From: Streptomyces sp. MBT53
Lineage (GTDB): Bacteria > Actinomycetota > Actinomycetes > Streptomycetales > Streptomycetaceae
Direction of reading: 5' to 3'
DNA length: 64,000 nt
NCBI RefSeq assembly: GCF_016654115.1
Contig: NZ_JAEQAZ010000001.1
Span: forward strand, 62,001 to 126,000
A model generated the notes under the pieces. That model saw nothing but the letters and a program-made list of their open reading frames with translations. It did not search any database and had not been told where the DNA came from. This document shows, piece by piece, positions 10,400 through 19,222 of this stretch (position 1 is its first letter; every line of letters begins with the position of its first letter). Both the position numbers and the translations under genes were made by a program.

Positions 10400-11962
10400 T
10401 CACTCGGTCAGCACGATCGAGATCGCCCGGTGCCCTCGCCCGTCGGCGGCCACGACGGGTTCCCCCGGCCGCCCGTCCACCGTGCACGACCCCACCCGGC
10501 TCCCGCCGCCGCTCAGCGTGACATCCAACGTCATGCCCCGATAGCGCAGCCCGCGCAGACTCACCGCGCCCCAGGCCGGGGGGAGACACGGGCGCAGCCG
10601 CAGCGAGCCGTCCGTGAACGTCAGTCCGAACAGACCGTCGTGGACCAGCCGCAGATACGCCGTCGCCGACCAGGTCTGGTCGGGCTGCGACACGAAGTGG
10701 TTCGCGTGGCCGCTGGCACCGCCCTGCCAGCCGCCGTCCACGGCACCGGTCACCGAGTCGTACAGCTCGTAGAAGCCACCGCTCGTGGCGACCAGACCGG
10801 CGAGGGTGTCGACGGCGCGGGCGAACGGTTCGGCGCGGCCCGCGTCGGCCGCGGCCTGGCCGTACAGCCCGTGGACCATCGGCCACACCATCACGTTGTG
10901 CCGCCCGGGACGCCGGTCGTCGAAGCGCGGGAAGTGCGGCCAGACGTTGACGATGCCGTACGGCTGCCAGTGCGTGGCGTCGAGGATCCGGCCGGCGCGT
11001 TCGGTGTCGGCGACGCCGAGGAGGACGGCGAGGGCCAGTCCCGCGCCCTCCTGCGAGGTGTCGAGATGCCCGGCGAGGGGGCCCGCGCCGTGGACGAGGT
11101 AGCCGTAGGTGCCGGCGTCCGCGCGCCACAGGTGCCGGTCGATCGCCGTGCGCAGCTGCTCCGCGTCCGAGCGCAGCGAGGCGGCCTGTACGGGGCGGCC
11201 GAGGGCCTCGGACATGGCGGCGAGGGCGAGATGGGCGCCGTAGTAGAGGCAGTTGGTCGACAGGCACATCAGGTTTTTGGCGTGCGGGTGGTCCAGGACG
11301 AAGGACGAGTGGACGGAGGCCGAGGCGGGTGGGCTGGGGTAGCCGGAGATGCCGTCGTTCATGAAGCCCGGGCCCTCGAAGAGGCCGAACGTCGGGTTGA
11401 GGTGCTGGGCGCGGCGGGCCGCGAGGGTGCGCGCGGAGGTGCCGTGGGCCTGGGTGAGGAAGTCGCGGTCGCCGGTGACCAGGTAGTGGTGGTGGGCGGC
11501 CAGGACCCACACGATCTGGTCCCACCACTGGTTGTCCTGCTGGACGACGAGCCCGTCCCGCGCGCGGTCGACCACCGACCACAGGGTGTTGCGGGCGACC
11601 TCCGGCGCGAGCAGGCTGACCCCGCTCCACGCGTTGACGGCCGCGTCCCGCGTCCAGCGCTGGGGCGCGGGATAGCCGCCGCCCGCCCGGACGACCGTGC
11701 CGGGCGGATAGCTGAGCAGACCGGCCTTGTCGTACACCGAGCGGTCCGCGCCGATGGTGTTGGCGCCGGACACGGACCTGAGCGCGGACGAGTACAGGGC
11801 GCCGAGCCGGTGCTGGGTGGCCGGGTCGTCGAAGGCGAGGCTGGGCATGGTGTATCCGTTCCCGGGGTCCGGGCCCTGCGCACCCGCGGGGATGGCCGTC
11901 GCTCCGGCGATGCCCAGCGCGATCAGGAGAGCCCGCCGCGAGACCCTGCGTTCAGCTGCCAC
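10400..11962 (-). CDS. Secreted glycoside hydrolase-like protein with an (alpha/alpha)6-barrel, Tat-type signal
   Basis: A 520-residue protein. The N-terminus (AAERRVSRRALLIALGIAG) has the twin-arginine pattern and a hydrophobic core ending near residue 30, so Tat export is likely. The body resembles MGH1/trehalase-like six-hairpin glycosidases: AVNAWSGVSLLAPEVARNTL, DNQWWDQIVWVLAAHHHYL, YGIVNVWPHFPRFDD and SQPDQTWSATAYLRLVHDGL. A C-terminal beta domain (residues about 440-520) resembles those capping GH63/GH78-type enzymes. The GTG at 11962 is preceded by GAGAGGAC. The true substrate is unclear. It lies 77 bp downstream of the NPP1 gene on the same strand, and the two could act together outside the cell. 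Confidence 0.75.
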   Translation of the reverse strand: MAAERRVSRRALLIALGIAGATAIPAGAQGPDPGNGYTMPSLAFDDPATQHRLGALYSSALRSVSGANTIGADRSVYDKAGLLSYPPGTVVRAGGGYPAPQRWTRDAAVNAWSGVSLLAPEVARNTLWSVVDRARDGLVVQQDNQWWDQIVWVLAAHHHYLVTGDRDFLTQAHGTSARTLAARRAQHLNPTFGLFEGPGFMNDGISGYPSPPASASVHSSFVLDHPHAKNLMCLSTNCLYYGAHLALAAMSEALGRPVQAASLRSDAEQLRTAIDRHLWRADAGTYGYLVHGAGPLAGHLDTSQEGAGLALAVLLGVADTERAGRILDATHWQPYGIVNVWPHFPRFDDRRPGRHNVMVWPMVHGLYGQAAADAGRAEPFARAVDTLAGLVATSGGFYELYDSVTGAVDGGWQGGASGHANHFVSQPDQTWSATAYLRLVHDGLFGLTFTDGSLRLRPCLPPAWGAVSLRGLRYRGMTLDVTLSGGGSRVGSCTVDGRPGEPVVAADGRGHRAISIVLTE

Positions 11963-12039
11963 GTTCCGTCCTCTCGGGCTCCCGGGGTCGAGATGGTCCC
12001 GGGAGCCCTGAGAACGATGGTGCCCTGTGGACGGTACCG

Positions 12040-12816
12040 TCAGGCGGCGGGGTCGAACGTTATTCCGGAAGGCTTCGCCGAGGTGAGGTGGGCCACGAAG
12101 TTGGCGTCCTTGAGCCCGAAGTTCGCGCTGCCGAAGTCGTAGGCGCTCAACTTGTCGCGCAGGCCCGCCGGGTAGCCGTTCCAGCCGACGAGCGGCGGGT
12201 ACTGCCAGGTGTGCTTGTCGTTCTCCGGCGGCTCGTCGCCCGCGTCCGCGAGGCGGAAGTCGTGCGTGCCGATGCCGTCCTTGTGGTAGACGATCTTGGC
12301 GTGCGTGCCGTCGAAGCGGACGTCGGAGGCCGCGTGCACGGTGAACGAACCGTGGTTGGACGTCGACACGTACTGGATCGTGCCGTTCTGCACCCACACC
12401 ACGACGTGTTCCCAGTCGTTGCGGTGCCCGCCGATGCTGGAGTTGGCGACGGCCTGGTCCTTCTCGAAGTACAGGCCGTACATGTACGCGCACCAGCCGT
12501 TGTTGCACTTGTAGCGCGAGTAGCTGTTGGTGTTGTCGAGGTCCGAGGCGTCGTGGCACTCGCCGCTCAGCGATCCCGTGGGGTTGAGTCCGCCGTTGAT
12601 GGTGCCGTCGGGGCCGATCGCGGGCGTCGGGTAGCAGCCGTCCGTGTCGTAGTCGAAGGCGGGCAGATACGTCTTCTCCGCCGTCTCGGCGTTCGCGGGC
12701 AGCGCCGCGGGCGGGGCGGCGAAGGCAGCGGAGGGGAAGGCGACGACGAGCACGGCGGCACCGCCGAGACCGGCGAGCCACCTTCGGCGGCGGGTCCGGG
12801 ACTTCTGGGACGACAC
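12040..12816 (-). CDS. NPP1 family (necrosis- and ethylene-inducing-like) secreted protein
   Basis: A 258-residue protein with a signal peptide (basic stretch RTRRRRWLAG, then a hydrophobic core, cleavage probably after AAFA). The mature part is an NLP/NPP1 domain. The family heptapeptide GHRHDWE appears as GHRNDWE, so the His, Asp and Glu thought to bind the divalent cation remain while the middle His is Asn. Cysteines in GECHDASD and YKCNNGWC probably form the conserved disulfides. Plant-pathogen relatives attack glycosylinositol phosphorylceramides in plant membranes; the activity of Streptomyces homologues is uncertain. The start is the ATG at 12816. Confidence 0.9.
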   Translation of the reverse strand: MSSQKSRTRRRRWLAGLGGAAVLVVAFPSAAFAAPPAALPANAETAEKTYLPAFDYDTDGCYPTPAIGPDGTINGGLNPTGSLSGECHDASDLDNTNSYSRYKCNNGWCAYMYGLYFEKDQAVANSSIGGHRNDWEHVVVWVQNGTIQYVSTSNHGSFTVHAASDVRFDGTHAKIVYHKDGIGTHDFRLADAGDEPPENDKHTWQYPPLVGWNGYPAGLRDKLSAYDFGSANFGLKDANFVAHLTSAKPSGITFDPAA

Positions 12817-12952
12817 TGCGTTCTCCTCTTCGGGCGCAGCCCGGCGGCTGTGGGGTGGAAAGGGCTTTCAGAGTCCCTACTTTTCATGTACGCGCCAAGG
12901 GGGTGAGGTGTCACGATGGTGACACGCCGCCCAATACTTGATCTACGCAAGT

Positions 12953-13927
12953 TCATTCGTCCTCCGGCAGATCGGCGGCCGACTCCTCCGGCGCCAGGTC
13001 GGGGCGCAGTCGCAGCCAGGACGGCTGCCGCAGCATCCCGGCCCGGGTACGGGTGCTGTAGCGGACCTCGCCGACCAGCCGGGGTACCACCCAGCGCGCC
13101 CCGGCCACCGCCGGCACCGGATCGAAGGGGCAGGTGTCGGTCGCGGCGGCCCGCAACAGCGCGGCGAGTTCGGCGCGTTCGGCCTCGCTCCAGCCCGTCC
13201 CCACATTGCCGACGTACCGCAGCCGCCCGCCCGCGCGCTGCCCCACCAGCACCGCGCCCGGCAACCCCGACAGCCGCCCCTTGCCCGGCACCCACCCGCC
13301 GACCAGCACGTCCTCGCTGCGCAGATTGCGGATCTTGATCCAGGCCCGGGAACGCACCCCCGGTTCGTACACCGAGTCCAGCCGCTTGCAGACCAGCCCC
13401 TCCAGCCCGTGCTCACGCGTGGCCCGCAGCGCCTCGGCGCCATGTCCCGTGAGCGCGGCGGGAGTCGACCAGTTCGGGCCTTGGAGACCCAGTCGCTCCA
13501 ACTCGGCGCGGCGGTCGGAGTAAGGGAGGGTCAGGAGCGGCCCGTTGAGGTACGGGACGTCGAACAGCACCAGATGGACAGGGGTGTTCGCGGCTCGGTG
13601 TGCCGCGAGCGCGGGCGATGCGGCCAGGCCCATCCGGTTCTGCAGCAACTGGAAGTCGGCGCGCCCCTGTTCGTCCAGGGCCAGCACCTCACCGTCCAGG
13701 ATCGCCCGCGTGCTGCCCAACTCTCGTCCCAGGGGCAGGAGTTCGGGATAGGCGCCGGTGATGTCCGCACCGGAACGGGCACGCAGCAGGACGCTGCCGT
13801 CGCCCGGGAGGTACACCAGCACGCGCTGGCCGTCCTGCTTGGTCTCGTAGGCCCAGCGAGCGTCCTGCCCGGCGGGCGGGAGGGCGCCGGGGGTGGCGAG
13901 CATGGGTGCGATGCGGGGGAGGGGCAC
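12953..13927 (-). CDS. ATP-dependent DNA ligase (LigD/LigC-type ligase domain)
   Basis: A 324-residue stand-alone ligase. The nucleotidyltransferase domain has motif I YETKQDGQR (Lys forms the AMP adduct), motif III/IIIa LDGEVLALDEQGRADFQLLQ, motif IV EGLVCKRL and motif V RAWIKIRN. A C-terminal OB-fold (residues about 205-310) follows (LVGGWVPGKGRLSGLPGAVL). It probably acts in DNA repair or non-homologous end joining. No Ku or primase gene is next to it. The start is uncertain: GTG at 13927 gives the usual PLPRIAPMLATPG N-terminus, while an in-frame ATG at 14077 adds 50 residues of low-complexity sequence with no family match. Confidence 0.9.
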   Translation of the reverse strand: MPLPRIAPMLATPGALPPAGQDARWAYETKQDGQRVLVYLPGDGSVLLRARSGADITGAYPELLPLGRELGSTRAILDGEVLALDEQGRADFQLLQNRMGLAASPALAAHRAANTPVHLVLFDVPYLNGPLLTLPYSDRRAELERLGLQGPNWSTPAALTGHGAEALRATREHGLEGLVCKRLDSVYEPGVRSRAWIKIRNLRSEDVLVGGWVPGKGRLSGLPGAVLVGQRAGGRLRYVGNVGTGWSEAERAELAALLRAAATDTCPFDPVPAVAGARWVVPRLVGEVRYSTRTRAGMLRQPSWLRLRPDLAPEESAADLPEDE

Positions 13928-14058
13928 GCCACAGGTGTCGACGGCGAGCGGGGGCGGCACGCCTTTTCGGCGGGGGGTTCGCCTGAACGGGCGCCAGGCC
14001 GTGTCCGCGAAGTCCCGTCGTCCGCCCGGGGGTGGGCCTTGCCGCGTCGGGTGCGTGC

Positions 14059-14093
14059 CCTGGGGCGAGAGGGGCACCTCTTACGCCCCCAGG
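14059..14093 (-). terminator. Hairpin downstream of the sensor kinase/response regulator operon
   Basis: CCTGGGGCG-AGAGG (14059-14072) can pair with CCTCT (14077-14081) and CGCCCCCAGG (14084-14093), with a two-base bulge and a short loop. It lies between the response regulator stop (14154) and the ligase gene on the same strand, so it would end the kinase/regulator transcript. Confidence 0.55.
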
Positions 14094-14153
14094 CCAGTGG
14101 GGGAGCGTGTCGGGCGTCGCCAGGCGGGCCGGACTCTGCGGATGCGGCGTGGG

Positions 14154-14843
14154 TCAGAACGCGGAGTCGGACGGCGGCGGTGCCTGCACCAGCCCCGACT
14201 GGTAGGCCATCACGACGAGTTGGGCCCGGTCGCGGGCGTCCAGCTTGGTCATCGCGCGGTGCACATGGGTGCGGACGGTCAGCGGGCTGACGTAGAGCTG
14301 CTCGGCGATCTCGTCGTTCGAGCGGCCCTCGGCCGCCATGGCCATGATCTCGCGTTCCCGGGCGGTGAGGACGCCGAGCCGGTCGGGCGTCGCCAGTCGG
14401 GCGCTCGGCGCGGGCGTGGCCAGGAAACGGCTGATCAGGGTGCGGGTGGCGAGCGGGGAGAGCAGGGACTCGCCGGACGCGACCGTGCGGATGCCCGCGA
14501 GCAGCGACTCGGCGGTGACGTCCTTGCCGAGGAAACCGCTTGCGCCCGCCCGTAGCGCCTGTGCCACGTACTCGTCGACCTCGAAGGTGGTGAGGATCAG
14601 GACGCGGGTGCCGGACAGTGCCGGGTCGGCGCAGATGGCGGTGGTGGCGGTCAGGCCGTCGGTGCCGGGCATGCGGATGTCCATGAGGACGAGATCGGGG
14701 CGGTGTTCCCCGGCCAGCGCGATCGCCTCGGCGCCGTCGGCCGCCTCGCCGACCACCTCCATGCCCTCGCAGGTGTCGATCAGGATCCGGAAGGTGGCCC
14801 GCAGCAGGGCCTGGTCGTCGGCGAGCAGTACGCGGATGGTCAT
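14154..14843 (-). CDS. NarL/LuxR-type response regulator
   Basis: A 229-residue response regulator. The receiver domain (residues 1-120) has acidic pocket D9-D10, phospho-acceptor D55 in VLMDIRMPG, Thr in LILTTFEV and Lys in GFLGKDV. The C-terminal LuxR HTH has LTAREREIMAMAAEGRSNDE and VSPLTVRTHVHR. It works with the histidine kinase whose stop overlaps its start by 4 bp (ATGA). The signal and targets are unknown. Confidence 0.94.
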   Translation of the reverse strand: MTIRVLLADDQALLRATFRILIDTCEGMEVVGEAADGAEAIALAGEHRPDLVLMDIRMPGTDGLTATTAICADPALSGTRVLILTTFEVDEYVAQALRAGASGFLGKDVTAESLLAGIRTVASGESLLSPLATRTLISRFLATPAPSARLATPDRLGVLTAREREIMAMAAEGRSNDEIAEQLYVSPLTVRTHVHRAMTKLDARDRAQLVVMAYQSGLVQAPPPSDSAF

Positions 14844-16051
14844 GGGGTTCTTTCTTCCGGTTCCAGGACGCTGGGATACAGCGGCAGTTCGGTGGTGACC
14901 TCGAAGCCGCCCTCGACCCGGTGCCCGGCCCGCAGGGCACCGCCGACCGAACGGGCGCGCTCCCGCATCCCGATCAGCCCGAAACCCTGGCCCGGGGGCG
15001 GCGCCGGGAGGGTCGTCGCCCCCGGGCCGTCGTCGGACACGGTGACGGTCAGCCGGTCGTGGGAGTAGCGCAGGCGCACCTGCGCCGACCCGGTCGTGGC
15101 GTGCTTGCTGACGTTGGTGAGCGCCTCCTGCACGATCCGGTACGCCGTCAGGTCCACCCCGGCCGACAGCGGGCGCCGTTCGCCCTCCGTGGTGACGGTG
15201 ACCGCGAGTCCTGCGGTGGCGAACGCGCCGGTCAGCTCGGCGAGTTGGGCCAGCCCCGGGCTCGGGGCCAGCGGCGCGCCGGGATCGTCGGCCCGGCGCA
15301 GCAGGCCCACCGTGCCCTTCATCTCACGCAGCGCGGAGGACGTCGTGCCGGCGAGCTCGGTCAGGATCTTCTGCGCGTGGTCGGGGTGGGTGCGCGCAAG
15401 GTGGGCGGCGGTGCCTGCCTGGGCGTGGGCCAGGGCCAGGTGGTGGGCGACGACATCGTGCAACTCCCTCGCGATGCGCATGCGTTCCTCGGCCACCCGG
15501 TGCCGGGCCTCCTCCTCCCGGCTGCGCTCGGCGTACTCGGCCCGTGCCTGCACCGCCTCCAGATAGGCGTCCCGCAGCCGGAGCGCGTTCCCGGCGACGA
15601 CCGGCAGCAGCAGCCAGGCGGCCGGGCCGACGGTCTTGAACGGCCAGGGGTGATGCACCGGGTCGGCCAGTGTCGCCGTGGTCACCACCAGCACGACCGA
15701 CGCGAGGAAGTAGCGGCGGGCCGTCCTGCGGCGGGTGAGGACGGCCAGCCGGTACAGGGCCAGCATCAGCGGCCCCAGCATCAGCGGGGTGAGCAGACAG
15801 CCCAGCGCGGCGGCCCCGGCGGCGGCGACCGCCGTCACGGCGACGACCGCACGGGGGTGGGTCCGCTGCCAGAACAGGGCCGCGCAGGAGACCGTGGCGA
15901 GCGCGATCGTGGGGGCCACCGCGTCGGGCCCGGGACCGCGCGGCACGTTCAGTTCGCTGCCGAAGAGGAACATGGCGAACAGCAGCACGGCCGACATGGT
16001 GTCGACGGTGCGGATGTGCTCGTCCGCATAGCGCTGCCAGCTGTGGTGCAT
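14840..16051 (-). CDS. Sensor histidine kinase (HisKA_3 family)
   Basis: A 403-residue membrane kinase. The N-terminal half has about five transmembrane segments (residues about 17-170), with no large extracytoplasmic loop. The dimerisation and phospho-acceptor box is RIARELHDVVAHHLALAHAQ, and the HATPase domain shows ALTNVSKHA and DDGPGATT with GFGLIGMRERA. ATG at 16051 has GGAGA six bases upstream; a start at 16081 is possible. It is coupled to the response regulator by an ATGA overlap. It lies 145 bp downstream of the MMPL gene, with a hairpin between, so it is probably a separate unit. Confidence 0.92.
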   Translation of the reverse strand: MHHSWQRYADEHIRTVDTMSAVLLFAMFLFGSELNVPRGPGPDAVAPTIALATVSCAALFWQRTHPRAVVAVTAVAAAGAAALGCLLTPLMLGPLMLALYRLAVLTRRRTARRYFLASVVLVVTTATLADPVHHPWPFKTVGPAAWLLLPVVAGNALRLRDAYLEAVQARAEYAERSREEEARHRVAEERMRIARELHDVVAHHLALAHAQAGTAAHLARTHPDHAQKILTELAGTTSSALREMKGTVGLLRRADDPGAPLAPSPGLAQLAELTGAFATAGLAVTVTTEGERRPLSAGVDLTAYRIVQEALTNVSKHATTGSAQVRLRYSHDRLTVTVSDDGPGATTLPAPPPGQGFGLIGMRERARSVGGALRAGHRVEGGFEVTTELPLYPSVLEPEERTP

Positions 16052-16146
16052 CGGTGTCTCCGGTGGGTCTCCTGTGACCATGGTCGGCGATGCCCCGTCC
16101 TGACCTGGGGCCGGGTCCCGCCGGTGGGGTCCGGGGACAGGCGGCG

Positions 16147-16178
16147 GGGCCGCCCGCGTCGTGCTCTGCGGGCGGCCC
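16147..16178 (-). terminator. Strong hairpin downstream of the MMPL gene
   Basis: GGGCCGCCCGC (16147-16157) and GCGGGCGGCCC (16168-16178) form a perfect 11-bp stem with a 10-nt loop, starting 19 bp after the MMPL stop codon at 16197 in the direction of transcription. Confidence 0.7.
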
Positions 16179-16196
16179 TTCGCGGGAGGGGCGGGG

Positions 16197-18401
16197 TCAG
16201 GCACGGGTGATCGGCACCGGTTCGGGCACGGCGGGGGCCGCGGGTTCCCTGCGGGTGAGCGCCTCGCCCTCGACGTCGATGTTCGGCAGCAGCCGGTCCA
16301 GCCACCCCGGCAGCCACCAGGCGGCCCGGCCCAGCAGCGCCAGTACGGCGGGCACGATCGCCATCCGGACGACGAAGGCGTCGAGCAGTACGGCCGCCGC
16401 GAGCCCGAAGCCGATCATCTTGATCATCGACTCACCGGCCCCGATGAAGCCCGAGAACACCGCCATCATGATCAGCGCGGCGGCCACGACCACCCGGGCG
16501 CTGTAGCGGAACCCGGTCGCGATCGCCTGCGCCGGCCGGTCCCCGTGGACGTAGGCCTCCCGCATGCGGGCGACGAGGAACACCTCGTAGTCCATGGCGA
16601 GTCCGAAGACGATGCCCACCAGGAAGATCGGCATCATGCTCATGATCGGGCCGGTCTGTTCCACGCCCAACAGGCTTGCGCCGTGGCCCCATTGGAAGAC
16701 CGCGACGACCGAGCCGAGCGAGGCGAGCACCGACAGGAGAAAGCCGAGGGCCGCCTTCAGGGGGACCAGGATCGAGCGGAAGACCAGGAGCAGCAGGACG
16801 ACGGCCAGGCCGACGACCACCGCGAGATAGGGGATCAGCGCGTTCTGCACCTTCTGGGCCACATCGATGTTGACCGCGGTCGTGCCCGTGACCAGGAACG
16901 TCGTCCCGGTCGCGGACTCGATCGCCGGGCGTTCGGCGCGGATGGTGTGGACGAGGTCCTTGGTCTTCTCGTCGCTGGGTCCGGTCGACGGGACGGCCGA
17001 GAAGACGGCGGTGTCGCCCGCCGGGTTGAAGCGAGCCGGGGAGACGGAGACCACGCCCTTCGTCGCCGCGATCCGCTTCGAGATCGTCGACACGGCGGCC
17101 TTCGTGCCGCCCGCCGACTTCGCGTCGACCACGACGGTCAACGGCCCGTTGAAACCGGGCCCGAAGCCCTTGGCGAGGTCGTCGTAGGCACGGCGTTCGG
17201 TGGTGGCCGTGGACTTCACCTCGTCGCCGGGCATGCCCAGTTGGAGGTCCGCCACCGGGAGCGCGAGCGCCCCGAGACCCACCACGCCGAGCAGCAGGAC
17301 GGTGACCGGACGGCGCAGCACGAACCGTGCCCAGCGGCTGCCGCCGTTGTTCTCGCCGTTCTCCTCGAGGCACCCCTTCTTGCGGGCGGAGCGGGACAGC
17401 ACGGCGTTCGGCCAGAACCCGAGCAGTGCCGGGACCAGCGTCAGCGCGATGAGGACGGAGACGACGACGGCACCGGCGGCGGCCAGTCCCATCTTGGTGA
17501 GCGTCGGGATACCGACCACCGACAAACCGGCCAGTGCGATGACAACGGTCAGTCCGGCGAACACAACTGCCGAACCCGCCGTGCCGGCCGCGAGTCCGGC
17601 CGCTTCGCGAGGCGCGTGACCCTTGGCGCGCTCCTCGCGGTAGCGGGAGACGACGAACATGGCGTAGTCGATGCCGACCGCGAGACCCAGCATGGTGGCC
17701 AACGTGCCTGTCGTGGAGGACAGGTTGAGGGCCTTGGACAGGGCCAGGATCGAGGACATGGCGATGCCCACGCCGACGATCGCGGTCAGCAGCGGCAGTC
17801 CGGCCGCCGCGAGTGAACCGAAGGTGATCAGGAGCACCAGGGCGGCGATCGCGATGCCGATCGCCTCGGCGCTGCCGCCCGCCGAGGGCTGGGTCGCGAG
17901 CGCGGTGCCGCCGACCTCGACGGTCAGGCCGGAGGTGCGGGCCGTGTCGATTGCCTTCTGGAGATGGGACTTCGCGGTGTCGGTGAGGTCGTGCGCCTTC
18001 ACCTTGAAGGTGACGGTCGCGTACGCGGTCGTCGCGTCCTCGCTCACCGCCTTCGCGGTGAACGGGTCGACGGCGCTTGCGACTTGGGAGCCGTCGGCCG
18101 CCTCGGTCACCAGCTTCTCGACGACCGCCTTGTTCGCGGTCGCGGTGATCTTCCCGCCGTGCGGGGCCACGAACACGATCCGTGCGTTCGCGCCGTCCGC
18201 GACCGAACCCGGGAAGCGCTGCCCCAGCAGGTCGAAGGCCTTCTGGGACTCGATCCCCGGCATGGACGACCCCTCGTCGGGGGCCTCGGGAGCCCTGACG
18301 GCGGCGAAGCCGACGGCGGCCAGCACGGCCACCCAGAGCAGGGTGACCAACCAGCGCCGCCGGAAAGCGAGTTGGCCCAGTCGATGGAGAAAAGTAGCCA
18401 C
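16197..18401 (-). CDS. MMPL family (RND-type) transporter
   Basis: A 734-residue membrane protein with the repeated MMPL layout: one transmembrane helix, a soluble domain (residues about 40-180), five helices, a second soluble domain (about 375-530) and five more helices. Hallmark blocks include LGLAVGIDYAMFVVSRYREE and VGIVFGLAMDYEVFLVARMR, whose Asp-Tyr pairs are the proton-relay residues. Relatives export lipids, pigments or drugs. GTG at 18401 gives the usual ATFLHRLGQLAFRRRW start; the ribosome site is weak. It follows the second kinase/regulator pair on the same strand, which may control it. Confidence 0.93.
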   Translation of the reverse strand: MATFLHRLGQLAFRRRWLVTLLWVAVLAAVGFAAVRAPEAPDEGSSMPGIESQKAFDLLGQRFPGSVADGANARIVFVAPHGGKITATANKAVVEKLVTEAADGSQVASAVDPFTAKAVSEDATTAYATVTFKVKAHDLTDTAKSHLQKAIDTARTSGLTVEVGGTALATQPSAGGSAEAIGIAIAALVLLITFGSLAAAGLPLLTAIVGVGIAMSSILALSKALNLSSTTGTLATMLGLAVGIDYAMFVVSRYREERAKGHAPREAAGLAAGTAGSAVVFAGLTVVIALAGLSVVGIPTLTKMGLAAAGAVVVSVLIALTLVPALLGFWPNAVLSRSARKKGCLEENGENNGGSRWARFVLRRPVTVLLLGVVGLGALALPVADLQLGMPGDEVKSTATTERRAYDDLAKGFGPGFNGPLTVVVDAKSAGGTKAAVSTISKRIAATKGVVSVSPARFNPAGDTAVFSAVPSTGPSDEKTKDLVHTIRAERPAIESATGTTFLVTGTTAVNIDVAQKVQNALIPYLAVVVGLAVVLLLLVFRSILVPLKAALGFLLSVLASLGSVVAVFQWGHGASLLGVEQTGPIMSMMPIFLVGIVFGLAMDYEVFLVARMREAYVHGDRPAQAIATGFRYSARVVVAAALIMMAVFSGFIGAGESMIKMIGFGLAAAVLLDAFVVRMAIVPAVLALLGRAAWWLPGWLDRLLPNIDVEGEALTRREPAAPAVPEPVPITRA

Positions 18402-18555
18402 GGGACGGAGTGCTCCACATCTGCTCTCGGGGACCGTCCCAGACTCGCGGCCGGACCCCCGTCCCGTCGTCGTGCGGCTGCCGACACTCGCGGCTACTGA
18501 GAACGCAGTACGCGCCGCCGGCCGTGTCATACCCGGGTACGAGCGGCGGCGCGTG

Positions 18556-19200
18556 TCACACGTTCTGCAGATACGCCAGCACGGCCAGTACCCGGCGGTG
18601 CCCGCTGTCGCTCGGCGGCAGGCTCAGCTTCAGGAACACATTGCCGATGTGCTTGCTGACCGCGCGCTCCGTGACGACCAGGGTCTTGGCGATCGTCGTG
18701 TTGTCGTGACCCTCCGCCATCAGCTTCAGCACCTCGCGCTCACGCGGGGTCAGCGAGTCCAGCGGTGAATTACGGCGCCGGGTCAGCAACTCGGTCACCA
18801 CTTCGGGGTCGAGCGCCGTACCGCCGGCCGCGACCCGGTCCAGCGCGTCGAGGAACTCGTCCACGCGGCCGATCCGGTCCTTGAGCAGATAGCCCACCCC
18901 GCTCGCCCCGACGCCCAACAGCTCGGCGGCGTACGACTCTTCCACGTACTGCGAGAGCACCAGCACCGGCAGCCCAGGGATCTTCTCCCGTGCCTCCAGC
19001 GCGGCCCGCAGCCCCTCGTCGCGGAAGCCGGGCGGCATCCGCACGTCCAACACGGCCACGTCCGGCCGGTGTTGGAGCAGCGCGGGCAGCACCTCGGGCC
19101 CGCTGCCCGCGACGGCCACGACCTCGTGCCCGGCCGACGTCAGCAGGAGGACCAGGCCCTCTCTCAGCAGGGCGTTGTCCTCGGCGATCACGACTCTCAT
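18556..19200 (-). CDS. NarL/LuxR-type response regulator
   Basis: A 214-residue response regulator. The receiver domain has E7-D8 and phospho-acceptor D52 in VAVLDVRMPP, with YLLKDRIG carrying the conserved Lys. The LuxR HTH is LTPREREVLKLMAEGHDN and VVTERAVSKHIGNVFLKL. It lies 22 bp downstream of its kinase gene and 154 bp upstream of the MMPL gene on the same strand; the gap contains the palindrome TACCCGGGTA at 18530-18539. Confidence 0.94.
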   Translation of the reverse strand: MRVVIAEDNALLREGLVLLLTSAGHEVVAVAGSGPEVLPALLQHRPDVAVLDVRMPPGFRDEGLRAALEAREKIPGLPVLVLSQYVEESYAAELLGVGASGVGYLLKDRIGRVDEFLDALDRVAAGGTALDPEVVTELLTRRRNSPLDSLTPREREVLKLMAEGHDNTTIAKTLVVTERAVSKHIGNVFLKLSLPPSDSGHRRVLAVLAYLQNV

Positions 19201-19222
19201 GACAGTCCCGCCTCAACTACGC

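Noticed and set aside
10400..12781. One long minus-strand frame fusing the NPP1 region to the glycosidase-like gene
   Set aside because: The first 270 codons are out of frame with the NPP1 protein and read as noise. The real glycosidase-like gene starts at the GTG at 11962 with its own ribosome site and signal peptide.
9275..12816. A secondary-metabolite biosynthetic cluster around the questin-oxidase-like gene
   Set aside because: There is no polyketide, peptide or terpene synthase nearby; the neighbours are housekeeping or secreted proteins.
13928..14077. N-terminal extension of the DNA ligase
   Set aside because: The extra 50 residues are Pro/Arg/Gly-rich with no ligase homology, and part of the coding strand there overlaps the terminator hairpin of the preceding operon.
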